Assembly (NCBI GenBank): GCA_963575645.1
Contig: OY754465.1
Coordinates: forward strand, 60,907,901-60,971,900
Origin: Xanthostigma xanthostigma
Lineage: Eukaryota; Arthropoda; Insecta; Raphidioptera; Raphidiidae
Length of the DNA stretch: 64,000 nucleotides
Reading direction: 5' to 3'
In this document: piece after piece, positions 36,821 through 47,805 of the stretch
Position numbering within the stretch: position 1 is the first letter of the stretch
How the letters are laid out: each line of letters opens with the position of its first letter
Notes under the pieces: generated by a model
The model's input: only the letters and a program-made list of their open reading frames with translations
What the model was told of the DNA's origin: nothing
The model's database searches: none
Translations under genes and position numbers: made by a program

Positions 36821-37214
36821 AAATAATATAATTTGTTTGGCGTTTACTGTAGAAGTTGTTGCAGCAAAATTTATATTTATTTTGAATATTGAAAACACCT
36901 GTAATAAAAATTATTTTTAGTGTCAGAATAAAATGACTTGGTCATATTTTATGTTTTTTATTTGCAATTTTTTAACAATCATCAAAACAGCAATAAAAAT
37001 CTAATGCCTTAACTAGAATAATTTACCTCACACACAAACTACAGTATTAGTGAAATGTATTACCGGGGCACAAACTTGGCGTTTGAAACTCGTGTAATTG
37101 TCACACGAGCCGGATTTTCCGGTTATTAGATGTAAATATGTTTTTTAGGTTCCGGTCAAGGCATCAATATTACAGTAATTATGTAATTTACAAAACACCG
37201 GCAAACGTTTAAAG
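36821..37214. terminator. Convergent 3' ends of SF3B1 and CIR1
   Basis: SF3B1 poly(A) signals AATAAA at 36903-36908 and 36927-36932. The nearest minus-strand AATAAA for CIR1 is at 36962-36957, so the two mature 3' ends should meet or overlap slightly near 36940-36955. Confidence 0.5.
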
Positions 37215-40200
37215 TTAGACCCGTCTCTTTTTTTCGGGATATGAATTTTCCTCATGGTTAGCCCTTCTTTTTCTGTCTGTCGAATGCGATCGTCCATTTT
37301 GAGAACTGTGTTTACTTGATTTATGTTTAAAATACTTATCTTTCTTTTCTTTGTCGACACCATTTTCCAGCCTATGTTTACCGGACTCCCTTTCTTTGGA
37401 ATGTTTTTCATCGGTCCTAAACTTTCCCGATGTCCGCTCCAATACGCTCAATAAGGCGTTTCTTCGATACTCAGTGATTTCCGTATCATCTGAATCAATT
37501 TCATTTTTTTCAGATTTTTCTCTCTCATCTCGAAGTTTTGACTTGTTTTTCTTTTTCTCCTTTCTCTTCTTTTTATCCTTATCAGAGTCAGAAAAACTAT
37601 TTCGTAATTTTTTCTTTGATTTGTGTTTTTTCTTCTTTTTCTCCTCTGAGTCTGAACTCTTTTTTGACTTTTTCTTTTTTTTCTTAGCTTGTTCCTCTTC
37701 CGATGATTCCGACGAGTCATCATCGGACGAGCTAGAATCACTAGATTCGTCGTCGCTGTCCTTTGATTTGCTCTTATGCTTTTTTTTCTTACTTTTCTTG
37801 CTTTTCGTTGATTTTTTTGTCCTTTTTTCAAGCTTTTCTAACCTCCTAAAAAAGAAAATCCAAATTCGTATTAGTTTAAAAAATAGCCACAAAATATAAA
37901 AACATTCAGTTTCGAACTTAGTCCATTAGAGCCTGAAGAACACAATCATGCTCAGTAGAGCTGTAACAAACCGTATGTATTCGTTACTGAGTAACGGGTA
38001 CATCGTCTGACTCGAAGTAACGAATCGTTACTTACAAATTCATTTCGTTACTCGCATTTGTCGTATCCATGTCAGTTCGACTCGCTTGATGCGGTTATAC
38101 GTTATACGAACGAAGTCATACCGTATCACGTATGCGACGCGCCTCGATGCGATAGTACACGCTTGATGCTGTTAGTACACGATTATATGTCGTATGAAAA
38201 GTAACGAGTAACGTAACGATACGAAAGTAACGTGTACTGGTTCTTTAAGTAACAAATACATACGGATACCCAATTTCTCGTTACTTTTACAGCTCTAATG
38301 CTCAGTTGCAGAAAGCATTGTCCGAAAATTTGATTTGACAATGACCTTAGATTGTGAACATACATATTTCTCCATATGCAAAGTGTAGTAGAGTTTTAAA
38401 TCGATCCTGCTCGAAAAATAACTGATCGATTGAAACAATATTTTCCTTAAACTGTGCACACATGAATTTAGCATCGTAATTATAGTTTCCACCACAAAAC
38501 AACGTTTGTCTACGCATTTAGATCAAAATTTTACTTCAAACGCGATCTTTTTCTACGTTGAACTATAATTTGTTTTTGTGTGAGTACAATCTAATGTTCT
38601 AGAATCTAGATGACAGGGAGTTTGAATAAGACGTTAGACTTCTTCTGATATATGGAAACTGCGATCATATGATCACAATCTAAAGTCATTATCAAATCAA
38701 ATTTTTTGACAATCCTTTCTGTAACCCAACATCAGACAGTCATAATAGGGTTATTGACAGTGATTAAAATTAAATATAAAACTGTGTTATAATGAAAGTT
38801 TATGGTCTAAAATATCGTTTAGAATTATTATTTTTATTAAATAAGTGCGTTAAACATATTAAAATAAATAAACACAATCACGATTTTCAACCTATGTGTT
38901 ACGTGATTTCAAACACCAATCACAGCGCGTGACGTCATTAATCAGTCAACATGGCCGGTAGCTGTGTGACACTGACTGCCATGTGTATTCGTTATCTCTG
39001 TTCAGTGTATGTTCTCTGGTGTATTCATTGTACTCTGTCAATCATAACCATATGTCACGTTGTACCCGCTTGCTTAATGTTTACTGATTGCCTACTGTGA
39101 CGTAGGCAATCAGTAAACATGGCTGTCAAGGTCAATTGACGTTTTGGCGCAGAATTTAAAGTCAAAATAAAAAACGACTAATAATGAGTCAAATCTGTTA
39201 TATTTATGAGAAAAAATATTTTTTACGGGTACATATACCTTTATTCTTTAATTTTAAATACCTTTTTTTGAAATTTTGTCAATAACCCTATTGCGATGTA
39301 TTTAAATACTTACTTAAGAAGCTTCAACTTTTGTTTTTTCGTTAGTGAGGCCAATACTGTCTTTGGGTCATCGTCATTGTCGCTGTCGTCTTTGCAAGGC
39401 ATGATCAGTTTTTGGTTCTCTCGATGCTGGTTGTGTTCACGCATATTGAAAGTGCTAGTCTTCAGCAACAAACCGTCGTCCAACATCTGCTGCATTAAGG
39501 TCTGTTGATCCAATGAAGGGCCCGCCTCTGCAGCACGGGCTGCACTCATCGATATGCTGTACAGAGGACATTCCTTATCTGGAAACAAATGAAAACACAC
39601 ATTGTTTTACCATCAACAAAATGCGTCGGTTGCTCGATGGCTACGGGTGACGAAACTTACCTGTATTTATGTGGCCCCATTTATGACACTTGATGCAACG
39701 GACATTCCTCACTTGAATACCGAAAGGCTGATCGCGAATTTCAGAGTCACCCTTACAATAACTCTCTCTCGGTGCATTGTATTTTCTTTGCCACTCAAAC
39801 TTGTATTCTGGTTCATTGTCCTCTCTCTCGCGCTCTCTTTTGGTGCCCGGTGGTGGTTCGTACATAAAATTTACACTCAGTTTATCTTTGCTCTCTTTGC
39901 TTAGTATGGCTCTAAAAATGTATAAAGAAACATTAGTTAGATTATTATCGTGGATGAATACACAATATAAAAATATACTGATGAAAATGCGTTGCGTACT
40001 TGTTTTCGTGTAGATCTTGTTCTTTTTCATATTGAACGCGAAGTTCTTCTTGTTTCTTTTTGTAAGCTTCATTTTTTTGTTCTGCCATCCATACCTTAAA
40101 AAACAAAATTAATTATTCGGATGTCTACATTAACGATATTTTATTTGGCAACAATACTTACTCTTTTTAAGTTTTCTCTTGAAGCTGGATGAAAAAATTT

Positions 40201-40233
40201 CTTGCACATATAATTGTTGAACCCTTTACCCAT
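37215..40233 (-). CDS. CIR1: CIR1-like protein (CBF1-interacting corepressor)
   Basis: Nuclear protein linked in vertebrates to RBPJ corepression and to the spliceosome. Exons on the minus strand: 40233-40162, 40094-40000, 39911-39661, 39578-39314, 37845-37215, giving 437 aa. The N-terminus [19 protein letters not shown].. is the CIR_N domain. A CX2CX4HX6C zinc knuckle ([16 protein letters not shown]) follows at the exon 3/4 junction. The last exon is a long Lys/Ser/Asp-rich tail. The last acceptor is a tandem TAGGAG site; the upstream AG adds one Arg and matches the human spacing better. Intron 4 (1.5 kb) holds two MITEs. Divergent from the unnamed gene at 40650, convergent with SF3B1. Confidence 0.9.
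37956..38297. mobile_element. hAT-like MITE, AGAGCTGTAA family, CIR1 intron 4
   Basis: Ends TAGAGCTGTAA / TTACAGCTCTA with a perfect 8-bp duplication atgctcag (37948-37955, 38298-38305). Confidence 0.88.
38744..39292. mobile_element. MITE with AATAGGGTTATTGACA ends, CIR1 intron 4
   Basis: Inverted termini AATAGGGTTATTGACA / TGTCAATAACCCTATT. The interior contains a 20-bp-stem hairpin at 39077-39120 (TGTTTACTGATTGCCTAC and its complement). Target duplication not resolved. Confidence 0.65.
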
Positions 40234-40649
40234 TTTGACAATTTGTTGATTATAAATTTAGATTTAAAGCACATATGTTCATGTAATAACTAACACTGAT
40301 TAAATACAGATTTCAGTCTATTTTTTGCTAATCACAAAAATATTTTGCTCGTTTTCACTCAATTTATAAATCGACAGTCTGTAAAACAAGACTGTCAATT
40401 TTAGTCATCAGGTCAGGGAAGAAAACCATAGACATATCTGAATTTTATAAAAAGAATGTATATTGGCAAAATGTAACATTCGTAGGAACACTTCCGAATA
40501 TCGTATCGTAGATATAATACTGCAGTTGACGGCCATCATAAAGCTTTACATTTATTAACACTAGATTCTGCTCTTGTTGTAAACTGTGAAAATCGCCAAA
40601 TTTAAATATGCACTAGTGATTTACGAAATATTTCGTCGATTTTTATATA
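40234..40649. promoter_or_regulatory. Shared CIR1 / 40650-gene upstream region
   Basis: 416 bp between divergent start codons. A+T-rich, with no convincing TATA or named element; TATATAATG overlaps the 40650 ATG itself. Confidence 0.5.
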
Positions 40650-41915
40650 ATGTACGCTACCACAACCATGGAAGATAATAAAGGCACGTATATTGTTCAG
40701 AACTTACTCGACCCCCACTTACAAACGTTTAATATAAAAACTGAAGACAATGAAGAAATTACGCTTGATCAAAATACAATTATTCTCGAAACAGAGGACG
40801 GTATTGAAACGGCTTATATTCCTTGTGTCGAAGATGGCCAGTTGGTTATGAGACCGATTCCTGTTGAGCTAAGGTCAGAAACACCACAGCATGAAGAAAC
40901 AGATTTTATTATACCTGACCAAATAGATTCGAATGTATTTCCTGACAAAATCGTAGAAGAAAAATTCGTGCCAGAATTAAACGAAGATAAGCTTGTAGTT
41001 AAACGAGAACCAAAATATGTAACATATGGCGGCAAAGTGGTTCGAACCGTACCGATTCCTGAACCGGATAATAAAAAAAGTTCAAGAGTGGCGCCCAATA
41101 CATATAAAAAATTTCTTACAAATAATCGCAATAGAGACAACGGTCTTATAAGATACGGTAGAAAACATTTACTAGTCGATCAGCAAATCATGATTGGTCC
41201 AAAACAATTTAAACAGCAATTGTTAGATTCGTCTGACTTGGTTATGAAAATGGAAATGGCAGCGTCGACGAAGAAACAAATGAAACGCATGATGACCGGT
41301 ATAACTAAACTGTTTGCATACTCGTCGCATCCTTTGCCTGAAAAGCTTAGACCGTTGTACGTTCGGAATTGTACCACGCGTAAACAACCGACATTCGAAA
41401 CAGTCAAGGATATGGAACTTCTACCGGTCGGCTATCAAGTCGAAATCGATCGCAGTAAAATAAAACGCATAACTCGCAAACGCCGATATCCCGAAGCCGA
41501 AGAATATCGGCGTCGCCAGGCGGAGTTAGCTACGCGAATCGTTTCGCCGGCAGACGAACGCAATGTACAAATATTAATAGACGCGGCGAATAGAACTGAA
41601 CCCGGTCAATTCCTTAACATCATATCGAACGACAGCAGTAATTCTGAAGAACAGCAGATAGTCATAATTCACGACGGCCAAGAAACTGCCGAGGACTCTG
41701 CGTACACGCAAAAGAACATTGAAGTTTTATTGGCTGCGGCTGCCGAAAGTCGAGGAGACGACTCTGTCGGCGAGTTCCAACACGTCTTCATCTGCGATAA
41801 TATACAAGAACAATTTCTGGGCGAATCTAATCAGCAGATCATTATCGTCGAAGAAGACGAAAACGGGCAGATATTTCAAACCCAGGCAGGGTCAATATCG
41901 TTGCAGCAATCATAG
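40650..41915 (+). CDS. Uncharacterised acidic/basic protein, 421 aa, intronless
   Basis: A single open frame of 421 codons with clear coding composition. I do not recognise the family. Met1 is at 40650, but Met7 at 40668 has the better context (acaaccATGG). The N-terminal 120 residues are acidic and contain EEITLDQNTIILETEDGIE. A middle stretch (about 155-240) has a helical Lys/Met-rich segment. A strongly basic patch, KRITRKRRYPEAEEYRRRQ, follows near 275, and the C-terminus is acidic and Gln-rich. The layout suggests a nuclear regulator, but this is inference only. AATAAA at 42050. Divergent from CIR1 and convergent with INTS9 (179 bp between stops). Confidence 0.85.
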   Translation: MYATTTMEDNKGTYIVQNLLDPHLQTFNIKTEDNEEITLDQNTIILETEDGIETAYIPCVEDGQLVMRPIPVELRSETPQHEETDFIIPDQIDSNVFPDKIVEEKFVPELNEDKLVVKREPKYVTYGGKVVRTVPIPEPDNKKSSRVAPNTYKKFLTNNRNRDNGLIRYGRKHLLVDQQIMIGPKQFKQQLLDSSDLVMKMEMAASTKKQMKRMMTGITKLFAYSSHPLPEKLRPLYVRNCTTRKQPTFETVKDMELLPVGYQVEIDRSKIKRITRKRRYPEAEEYRRRQAELATRIVSPADERNVQILIDAANRTEPGQFLNIISNDSSNSEEQQIVIIHDGQETAEDSAYTQKNIEVLLAAAAESRGDDSVGEFQHVFICDNIQEQFLGESNQQIIIVEEDENGQIFQTQAGSISLQQS

Positions 41916-42094
41916 TACATATCGCTATAAATACGCAAGACAGTGTTAAATATCGCTCTGTTGTATATTATTTTTATGTAAATAGGCATTGTATTATTAT
42001 TTAAATAATTATTTTTTAGAGTTATATTTCAATTTTAAAAATATATGTAAATAAACAAAAATGCATTCTAAATGATTTTTTATAAAAAAACTAA

Positions 42095-44050
42095 CTAAAA
42101 TTTTCGAAGGCATTTCAAAAGTGTCTGTCTTAATTTCATTCTTAATTCGCTGTCACCTTCGCAAAAAATATGTGTCGAATGATCATCCACTTGAATGATG
42201 GTGTCTTCTTCGGGTAAATGTATAATTATACCACTCGAGCCGGGCTCCACTTTAGCGTCCGTTATACCCTCTTGCGCCAATTTACTAACAAATTCATTCA
42301 CATCGAAACTACCCCATTCATATTTCACGTCACCACCGTTTCCGACAGACATTTTTTTTGTTTTCAGTTTGTTTCTGTCGACTTTCTCTATATGAATTAA
42401 GTTATCTTTCACTTCGAGTTGTCCCGTCACCGAACACAAACTGACTCCGTTTCTGACTTCCCTCGGTATTATTTTAGACGCGACGTCCGGCGATATGAAG
42501 ATCCTGCTCCGTTTACGTTTGATGGGCAATGACACTACGTCGCCCCGTTTGTAAGAGAGAACCGGTCGGTCCAAATAATCTATAATAAGATCGGTCCTTG
42601 CCGGAGCTGAAGACGGCGGTTGCGTGTAGCATTGCGGAACCACCAGAGCACCCGGTTTGAGATCGCGTATCAATTTATTAGCCTGTGTAAAATTCAAAGA
42701 CGTGTCGATTGGACAATGAACAGCCTTTATGGCGACAGGTTGGAACGGAGCCAAAGCTTCGAGATGATCAAAATCCGGTTCGGTAAAAATAATTGTATTC
42801 GCAGCGTTTCCGGCCCACAATTCTACAAAGTGTACAGCGTCTCCGAATCTTAAACTGGGATGGCCGCAGAAAACAACAGCTGGCTGACGGAAATCCGCAC
42901 TGAATCCTTCCGAATGTATGTGCTTGAAGTGCTTTAGACGAGAGTTTTTTACCAGAAACGCGTGCGGAAACGGTTCCTCTGGCAAATAGACTTTGTTCTG
43001 TTTGCCTGTCGATAACCATTCCGCTAGAATATTGGAGTAAGCTAACGATGAGTCGGCAACCGGTGAAATGAAGTACATGGGTAGCTGCGACATTCCTATA
43101 CCGTCCAAATGAGACGACAAGCATTCGAACAGATCGTAGACAACGCCCGATGGATAGCACGGGATCAATACACTTCCGCCGGCTCTAGCTGTCATCGCGA
43201 CGGTCATGCACAACATTCCCAGCATGCCATCTGGATTGGCAAGAGGCGTTTGCGTAAGACCAGTCATTATTAGAACATCAGCGGCACGCAGCGCCGCTTG
43301 ATCCATCGGTCGCGGATGCGTGGTCAGTGTGGAAGATCCGCTAACGTAGGCTATCTTCTCGTGTTCTGTACTCAGTATCCAATTACTTGAACCGAGACAG
43401 TAACCCGAACTGACGGGAATTACTTGCAGGCCTCCATAAATATTTAATTTCTCATCGTATCCCACCATCTGCACTCGCGACAGACTCGAGTTAACAGAAT
43501 TCATGTTATAGATGTGCTTCCAAGTTTTCGGTCGAAGACATTCTGATAACGGAGGTGGTAATATGTGTAGCAAGTTTTTCCACTGAGTTGCCGAGGCTAA
43601 TTTTGGACTTTGAGTTATAAATTCTACCAGTTCTTCCATTAAAAATCGACCAATTTGTAAAGTAGGTTCCGTGGCGTACACCGTTCCATTGAAATCAGTA
43701 CCTTCTGTTATAAAAGGCAATGCCAACATGCACATATAATTCGATATCAATATAACATCAATTTGAGAAAATTCTATCAGTTTTTCTAAAGGGGAACTGA
43801 ATTCTGGCTGAGAATCCACAAACACTTTTCCGCAACATTCTCTTATTTCACCTTCAAGTTGGGTCTCTCCAAGATCTCTTGAATTCCATACTGGTAAATT
43901 TGCTAAGCGTGCACTGGGAACTAAAGGCATTGGCAAAAAGTTCAATATTGTTTGGCATGATAAACCGCAGTCTAACATAACAGTCAACTCTTTAAAACAT
44001 AACACTGAACAAGGTTTATTTGGATCACCACTTAAACAATACAGCTTCAT
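42095..44050 (-). CDS. INTS9: Integrator complex subunit 9 (INTS9)
   Basis: Metallo-beta-lactamase/beta-CASP pseudo-enzyme of the Integrator complex, partner of the INTS11 endonuclease in snRNA 3'-end cleavage and promoter-proximal attenuation. A single exon of 651 aa, close to the human 658, starting MKLYCLSGDPNKPCSVLCFK. The position of the zinc-binding HxHxDH motif reads ISNYMCMLALPF, as in other INTS9 proteins that lack catalysis. The beta-CASP region contains GYCLGSSNWI, VSGSSTLTTHP and FTEPDF blocks, and the C-terminal part (about 550-651) is the INTS11-binding domain. Intronless, unlike most neighbours except the gene at 40650. Start of divergent transcription with the metallopeptidase. 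Confidence 0.95.
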   Translation of the reverse strand: MKLYCLSGDPNKPCSVLCFKELTVMLDCGLSCQTILNFLPMPLVPSARLANLPVWNSRDLGETQLEGEIRECCGKVFVDSQPEFSSPLEKLIEFSQIDVILISNYMCMLALPFITEGTDFNGTVYATEPTLQIGRFLMEELVEFITQSPKLASATQWKNLLHILPPPLSECLRPKTWKHIYNMNSVNSSLSRVQMVGYDEKLNIYGGLQVIPVSSGYCLGSSNWILSTEHEKIAYVSGSSTLTTHPRPMDQAALRAADVLIMTGLTQTPLANPDGMLGMLCMTVAMTARAGGSVLIPCYPSGVVYDLFECLSSHLDGIGMSQLPMYFISPVADSSLAYSNILAEWLSTGKQNKVYLPEEPFPHAFLVKNSRLKHFKHIHSEGFSADFRQPAVVFCGHPSLRFGDAVHFVELWAGNAANTIIFTEPDFDHLEALAPFQPVAIKAVHCPIDTSLNFTQANKLIRDLKPGALVVPQCYTQPPSSAPARTDLIIDYLDRPVLSYKRGDVVSLPIKRKRSRIFISPDVASKIIPREVRNGVSLCSVTGQLEVKDNLIHIEKVDRNKLKTKKMSVGNGGDVKYEWGSFDVNEFVSKLAQEGITDAKVEPGSSGIIIHLPEEDTIIQVDDHSTHIFCEGDSELRMKLRQTLLKCLRKF

Positions 44051-44509
44051 TGTGGTTATGTCTATTGCAAAATTTATGCGCCGTTCTGGTAAATTATTTT
44101 ATAAGATGTCATCAAATGTCTACATCGTTCTTTTAATTAAACACTATCGTTTGCTTTTAAAACATGTTATTTTATCAAAAAACGAAATCACTTCACCGGC
44201 AAAATACTAAGTATTTATTTTTGTCATATTTAAAACTTCTCTTCTCTATGGTCATATATGATTATTTATACTAACGACATCGAACGGAATATATTTGAAA
44301 CCATTAGTTCGAAGAATTTAGCGCTGTTGTTTCCAAGGAGAAAGATTGACAGAAAGAATGGAAACGTCAAAAAAATCCGAAAATAAGTCAGAACACAAAA
44401 ATTACAGCATGCGTTACCTTTATAAATAGCGCTATTAAAGCAAAAATTAATAATTTTGACTGATTTTAATATCCATTATTTATTTAATGTAAATTTCCTT
44501 TTGTCAAAA
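44051..44509. promoter_or_regulatory. INTS9 / metallopeptidase divergent upstream region
   Basis: 459 bp between start codons. A+T-rich, with no repeat or named motif seen. The metallopeptidase start is tentative, so its 5' boundary may move. Confidence 0.4.
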
Positions 44510-47500
44510 ATGGTAAAAGTGACGTTTCTAAAAGATAGAAATTTTCATTGTTATTACCTATTGTTACAAATTTTCAATCGTAATTTGGTCTGTTATAGGG
44601 ATCCAATACAAATACGAATGATAATCCGATTGTTATAACGAATCTACAAGACGAGGAAACAATTCCTTATTCAATATGTTTAATAAAAGGATTTATTCAA
44701 AGTAAAACCGATCTAGCAGGTGAAATAACTACCTACAATCACAGCAATGAAACAGATAACAAAACCAACTGGATTCTGGTTCAGAATAGTTTCAAATGCT
44801 TAATCGAAATGCAAAAAGGAATAAATAAATTAACGATTCAATATTTACATTTTTCGTATAAGTTGAACTTGACGTACCGACCTTTAAACACAGAATACTG
44901 CGTATTGCCCGTTTATATAATATGCGAAGGACACGACGGATATTTTCAAGCACCCCAAAACTGTAAAAATACTCCAGAAGACGCTTGCGCTCGTATCGCT
45001 TTAGGTGCAAAATTAATACAAACAGTGTACGCTGAAAAAATATACGAATCAAATTTAGGTCGTAAAACGTTTCAACTTGAACACGAAATCAACCCCGAAA
45101 TGGGAGAATGCGTTGTTTTTAAAAGCGGTTTAAATATAGACCGAGCAAAGAAAATGAACGAAATGGATCTTTGGATTTACTTCGGAAGAGAATTGATGAG
45201 ATCTACCATTGCAAGCGATAAAAGAAAATATTTAGCATTTATATCTTGCACTTGGTACGACGGTTCAAAACTTGATTTAGATAAAGCGTTAAGTCATGAA
45301 ACTATTGTTAAGATGACTGAAGCACATGCAGCGTTGGGAGGAGGCGGTTTGGCAGTTTTTGGGTCTGCGTGTCTTCATACATGGCCGCAAAATATGGAAC
45401 AAATTCTCACTGCATTTACCGACGATACCAAAATTGACAAGTCAATTTTAATGGACGATAGTTGTTACAGGTATTCTATAAGTTCGAATCTTTGATTAAA
45501 GTCTGATTAGAACTCTTCAATAAATAAAAAAAAAGAATTCTATAAGTTCGTTCCAAGCAGCCGCGAACGGTAATAAAACCGTACACAGTCTTGTTACTGC
45601 GCAAGACTGTCTTGCGCAGTATCGATTTTTGAGCTAGTGCGCAAATTAGTCTTGCGCAGTGATAAGACTGTGCACGGTTTTATTACCGTTCGCGGCTGCT
45701 TGGAACGAACTTTATAAATATTTATTTAGTTCTTTCATTTAATGGTCGTTTTCAGCTTTAATTAACCCAATTCAAAATTGATCCAAAAATATGCGTGATA
45801 CTCTCGCGCGTTAAAAGTGAAACTTCTTAGATTCTAGCATTTGTCGACGATTTTATTATTTCAGGGTCAGATTATGTGGAATTTGTTACCATGGCTAGAG
45901 AAAAAGCTATATACACATAGTACGCACTGCGCATGCGTGTAGAGTGCGCATGACGCTTTGACAGAGAGAGTAGAAACGATTCTCCCACTCTTTCATTCAA
46001 CTACTGGTTGAAGCCGGAGAAGGGGAAGCGTTTCATTTTTCGTCTCATTCAAATCAATGTGCTCTACCGCACCTAATAATTATCGTATTTCTGTATTTCA
46101 AAATGACAGAACTGTAATAGTATTAATAGACGATCGAACTTGGTACGGACCGGACAACGGATATGGTCCGCTCTGTACCAAATCTGCTCGTCTAGACAAT
46201 AGTCTGCGTGTCTGCGCGGTTCGATGGTTTGCACATCATACTTGGTTCGGTTCGTACTTATATCGGTGCGTATGTATACAAGTACGATTGAACTTGATAC
46301 ATATAACCGTATAACGACGTCATTGTAATCCAAAACGTTGTGCAACATGACAGAAATTTTGACAGATAAGTTATATTGTAACAGAGAAGCGCGTAACAAC
46401 GCTCTAGAAATTCTTCAGGAGTGTTATTTAAAATATGATCTTCACTATCAAGCGATTTTATTAACTTCATATGACTAAATTCATCGCGATCTTTCAAATA
46501 GAATTTTGCCCACTCCTTTCTTTTCTTCCTTGTTGTTTGTGGCGGCATTAACGTTGCCGCTAGAACAATCGCAATTTTCGCGCGCTTAATTGGAGGCATG
46601 ATGTTCACGACCTGTGTACACAAAGAGACTGACAGATTCGGTCGTCTGTTGCAACCAGCGAACTTGATCCGCCGTACCATGTCCGCTCTCGGCCCGTACC
46701 ATGTTCGATCGTCTATTAATACTATAAATCAATTCTATTCACCTCTATTTAGTCTTCAAGGTGATTTTTGGCGTGATAACGTCTTATAAATTGATGAAAC
46801 ACCGGCTGCACGCACGAAAAAGTGTCATGTTCCGCCCGAGCGTGCAAACGAGAGCGCGGTATAAGCGATAGAGAGGCACGATCGGCCCAAGCGTCGGCTT
46901 GTACGCATTTCTCTCTCTTCTCGCGTGACGTCAGAGAGTTCATCAATGTTTCTTTATGACGTTATCACGTAAAACTATCGTCCGTAAACCGACTTTACAG
47001 ACAACCAATTTTTTTTTTATTTAAGGGGTACCCACGGAGCGTGCTTTACGACAACATTAGGATCAGTTTGCCATGAACTTGGGCATACGTTTGATTTGGG
47101 TCATACGGAAGACGGTATCATGGATCGTGGATTTGACAACATCGATCTTGTTTTTACTGTGCCAAAAAATGTCATTAGAAAGAGCAACAAATTAAACACT
47201 GTTCGGCCCATTTCGTCTAAAATATCTATGGTTCCGATCATAAGAAATTTCGACGTGTCTTTTGTTCCGGGATGTCAAATTAACAAGCAAAGGACGTCAG
47301 TTCAAAATAAAAAATATTCTACTTCTATGAAACATACAGACATACTCGAATGCAATAAACAAATAAATGACGGAAATGAAATTATTAATTACGAGCTTCC
47401 TGATTTAACGTATTTTACAAGAAACTGTGTTCTTATTCTCTACTATCATAGGTACGAAGAGAGCGTTATTTTCTAACGACTCCAGTTATCGAGCGTCTAT

Positions 47501-47805
47501 AATTTATTCTTCCAGTCGACTTATTCAAAAGTTTTTAATTTTTTTATTATTTTAGATGGTTTAACGCCGAGCAAAATAAAGACAGTCATTTGACGTATAA
47601 TTTCGAGAATAAAGAAATTAGTTCCGGTGCAGGAATAAGAATTGTTGAAATCCGAAGCAGATCGACTGAATTTGTACAAACTTGGTGGGAGTTCATCGGA
47701 ACGAATCGCCGATATAAATTCACTATACCCGATTCAGTACTGAATAATAATTCTGTTCTTTTCGTTGAAGACAGTTACGGAAAAATATTAAAGTATACGC
47801 TATAG
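44510..47805 (+). CDS. Zinc metallopeptidase, yeast YIL108W-like (Metallopep family)
   Basis: Putative zinc peptidase of the family of yeast YIL108W; substrate unknown. Exons: 44510-44512 (ATG only, tentative), 44599-45470, 47026-47451, 47556-47805, giving 516 aa. The frame of exon 2 opens GSNTNTNDNPIVITNLQDEE and has no in-frame Met before residue 72. An exon ending in ATG|gtaaaagt 86 nt upstream restores a start in phase; a different leader exon is possible. The active site HELGHTFDLGH (308-318) matches HExxHxxxxxH and is followed by EDGIMDRGFDN. It is encoded just after an intron whose 3' end is a T-tract element. The last exon has the Trp-rich C-terminal domain. AATAAA at 47856. No signal peptide visible. 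Confidence 0.82.
45545..45715. repeat. Palindromic element, metallopeptidase intron 2
   Basis: Inverted arms of about 50 bp (GTTCGTTCCAAGCAGCCGCG.. and complement) enclose further short inverted copies of CTTGCGCAGT. The 11-mer CTATAAGTTCG also occurs at 45475, next to the exon 2 donor. A small foldback MITE. Confidence 0.7.
46117..46725 (-). mobile_element. PIF/Harbinger-like remnant, metallopeptidase intron 2
   Basis: Inverted ends ATAGTATTAATAGACGATCG / complement (46117, 46725). The minus-strand frame 46620-46410 reads KKRKEWAKFYLKDRDEFSHM.., which resembles the N-terminus of HARBI1-type nucleases. Only this fragment remains, so it is non-autonomous. Confidence 0.55.
46770..47008 (+). 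mobile_element. T-tract element copy C, abutting metallopeptidase exon 3
   Basis: Starts GGCGTGATAACGTC after TTTTT and ends ..CTTTACAGACAACCAA, then 10 T and ATTTAAG|exon 3. Sense to the host gene. With copy E it shares a longer middle (GCGTCGGCTTGTACGCATTT, TCGCGTGACGTCAGAGAG). Confidence 0.85.

Noticed and set aside
37351-37899. 182-codon Ser/Phe-rich plus-strand ORF
   Set aside because: It is the antisense shadow of the Lys/Ser-rich CIR1 tail. Low-complexity codons on one strand keep the other strand open.
39641-40072. 143-codon minus-strand ORF as a complete gene
   Set aside because: It is CIR1 exon 3 plus flanking intron read-through. The conserved zinc knuckle is only completed by splicing to 39578.
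42768-43160. 130-codon minus-strand ORF
   Set aside because: It overlaps INTS9 in another frame, with no family resemblance.
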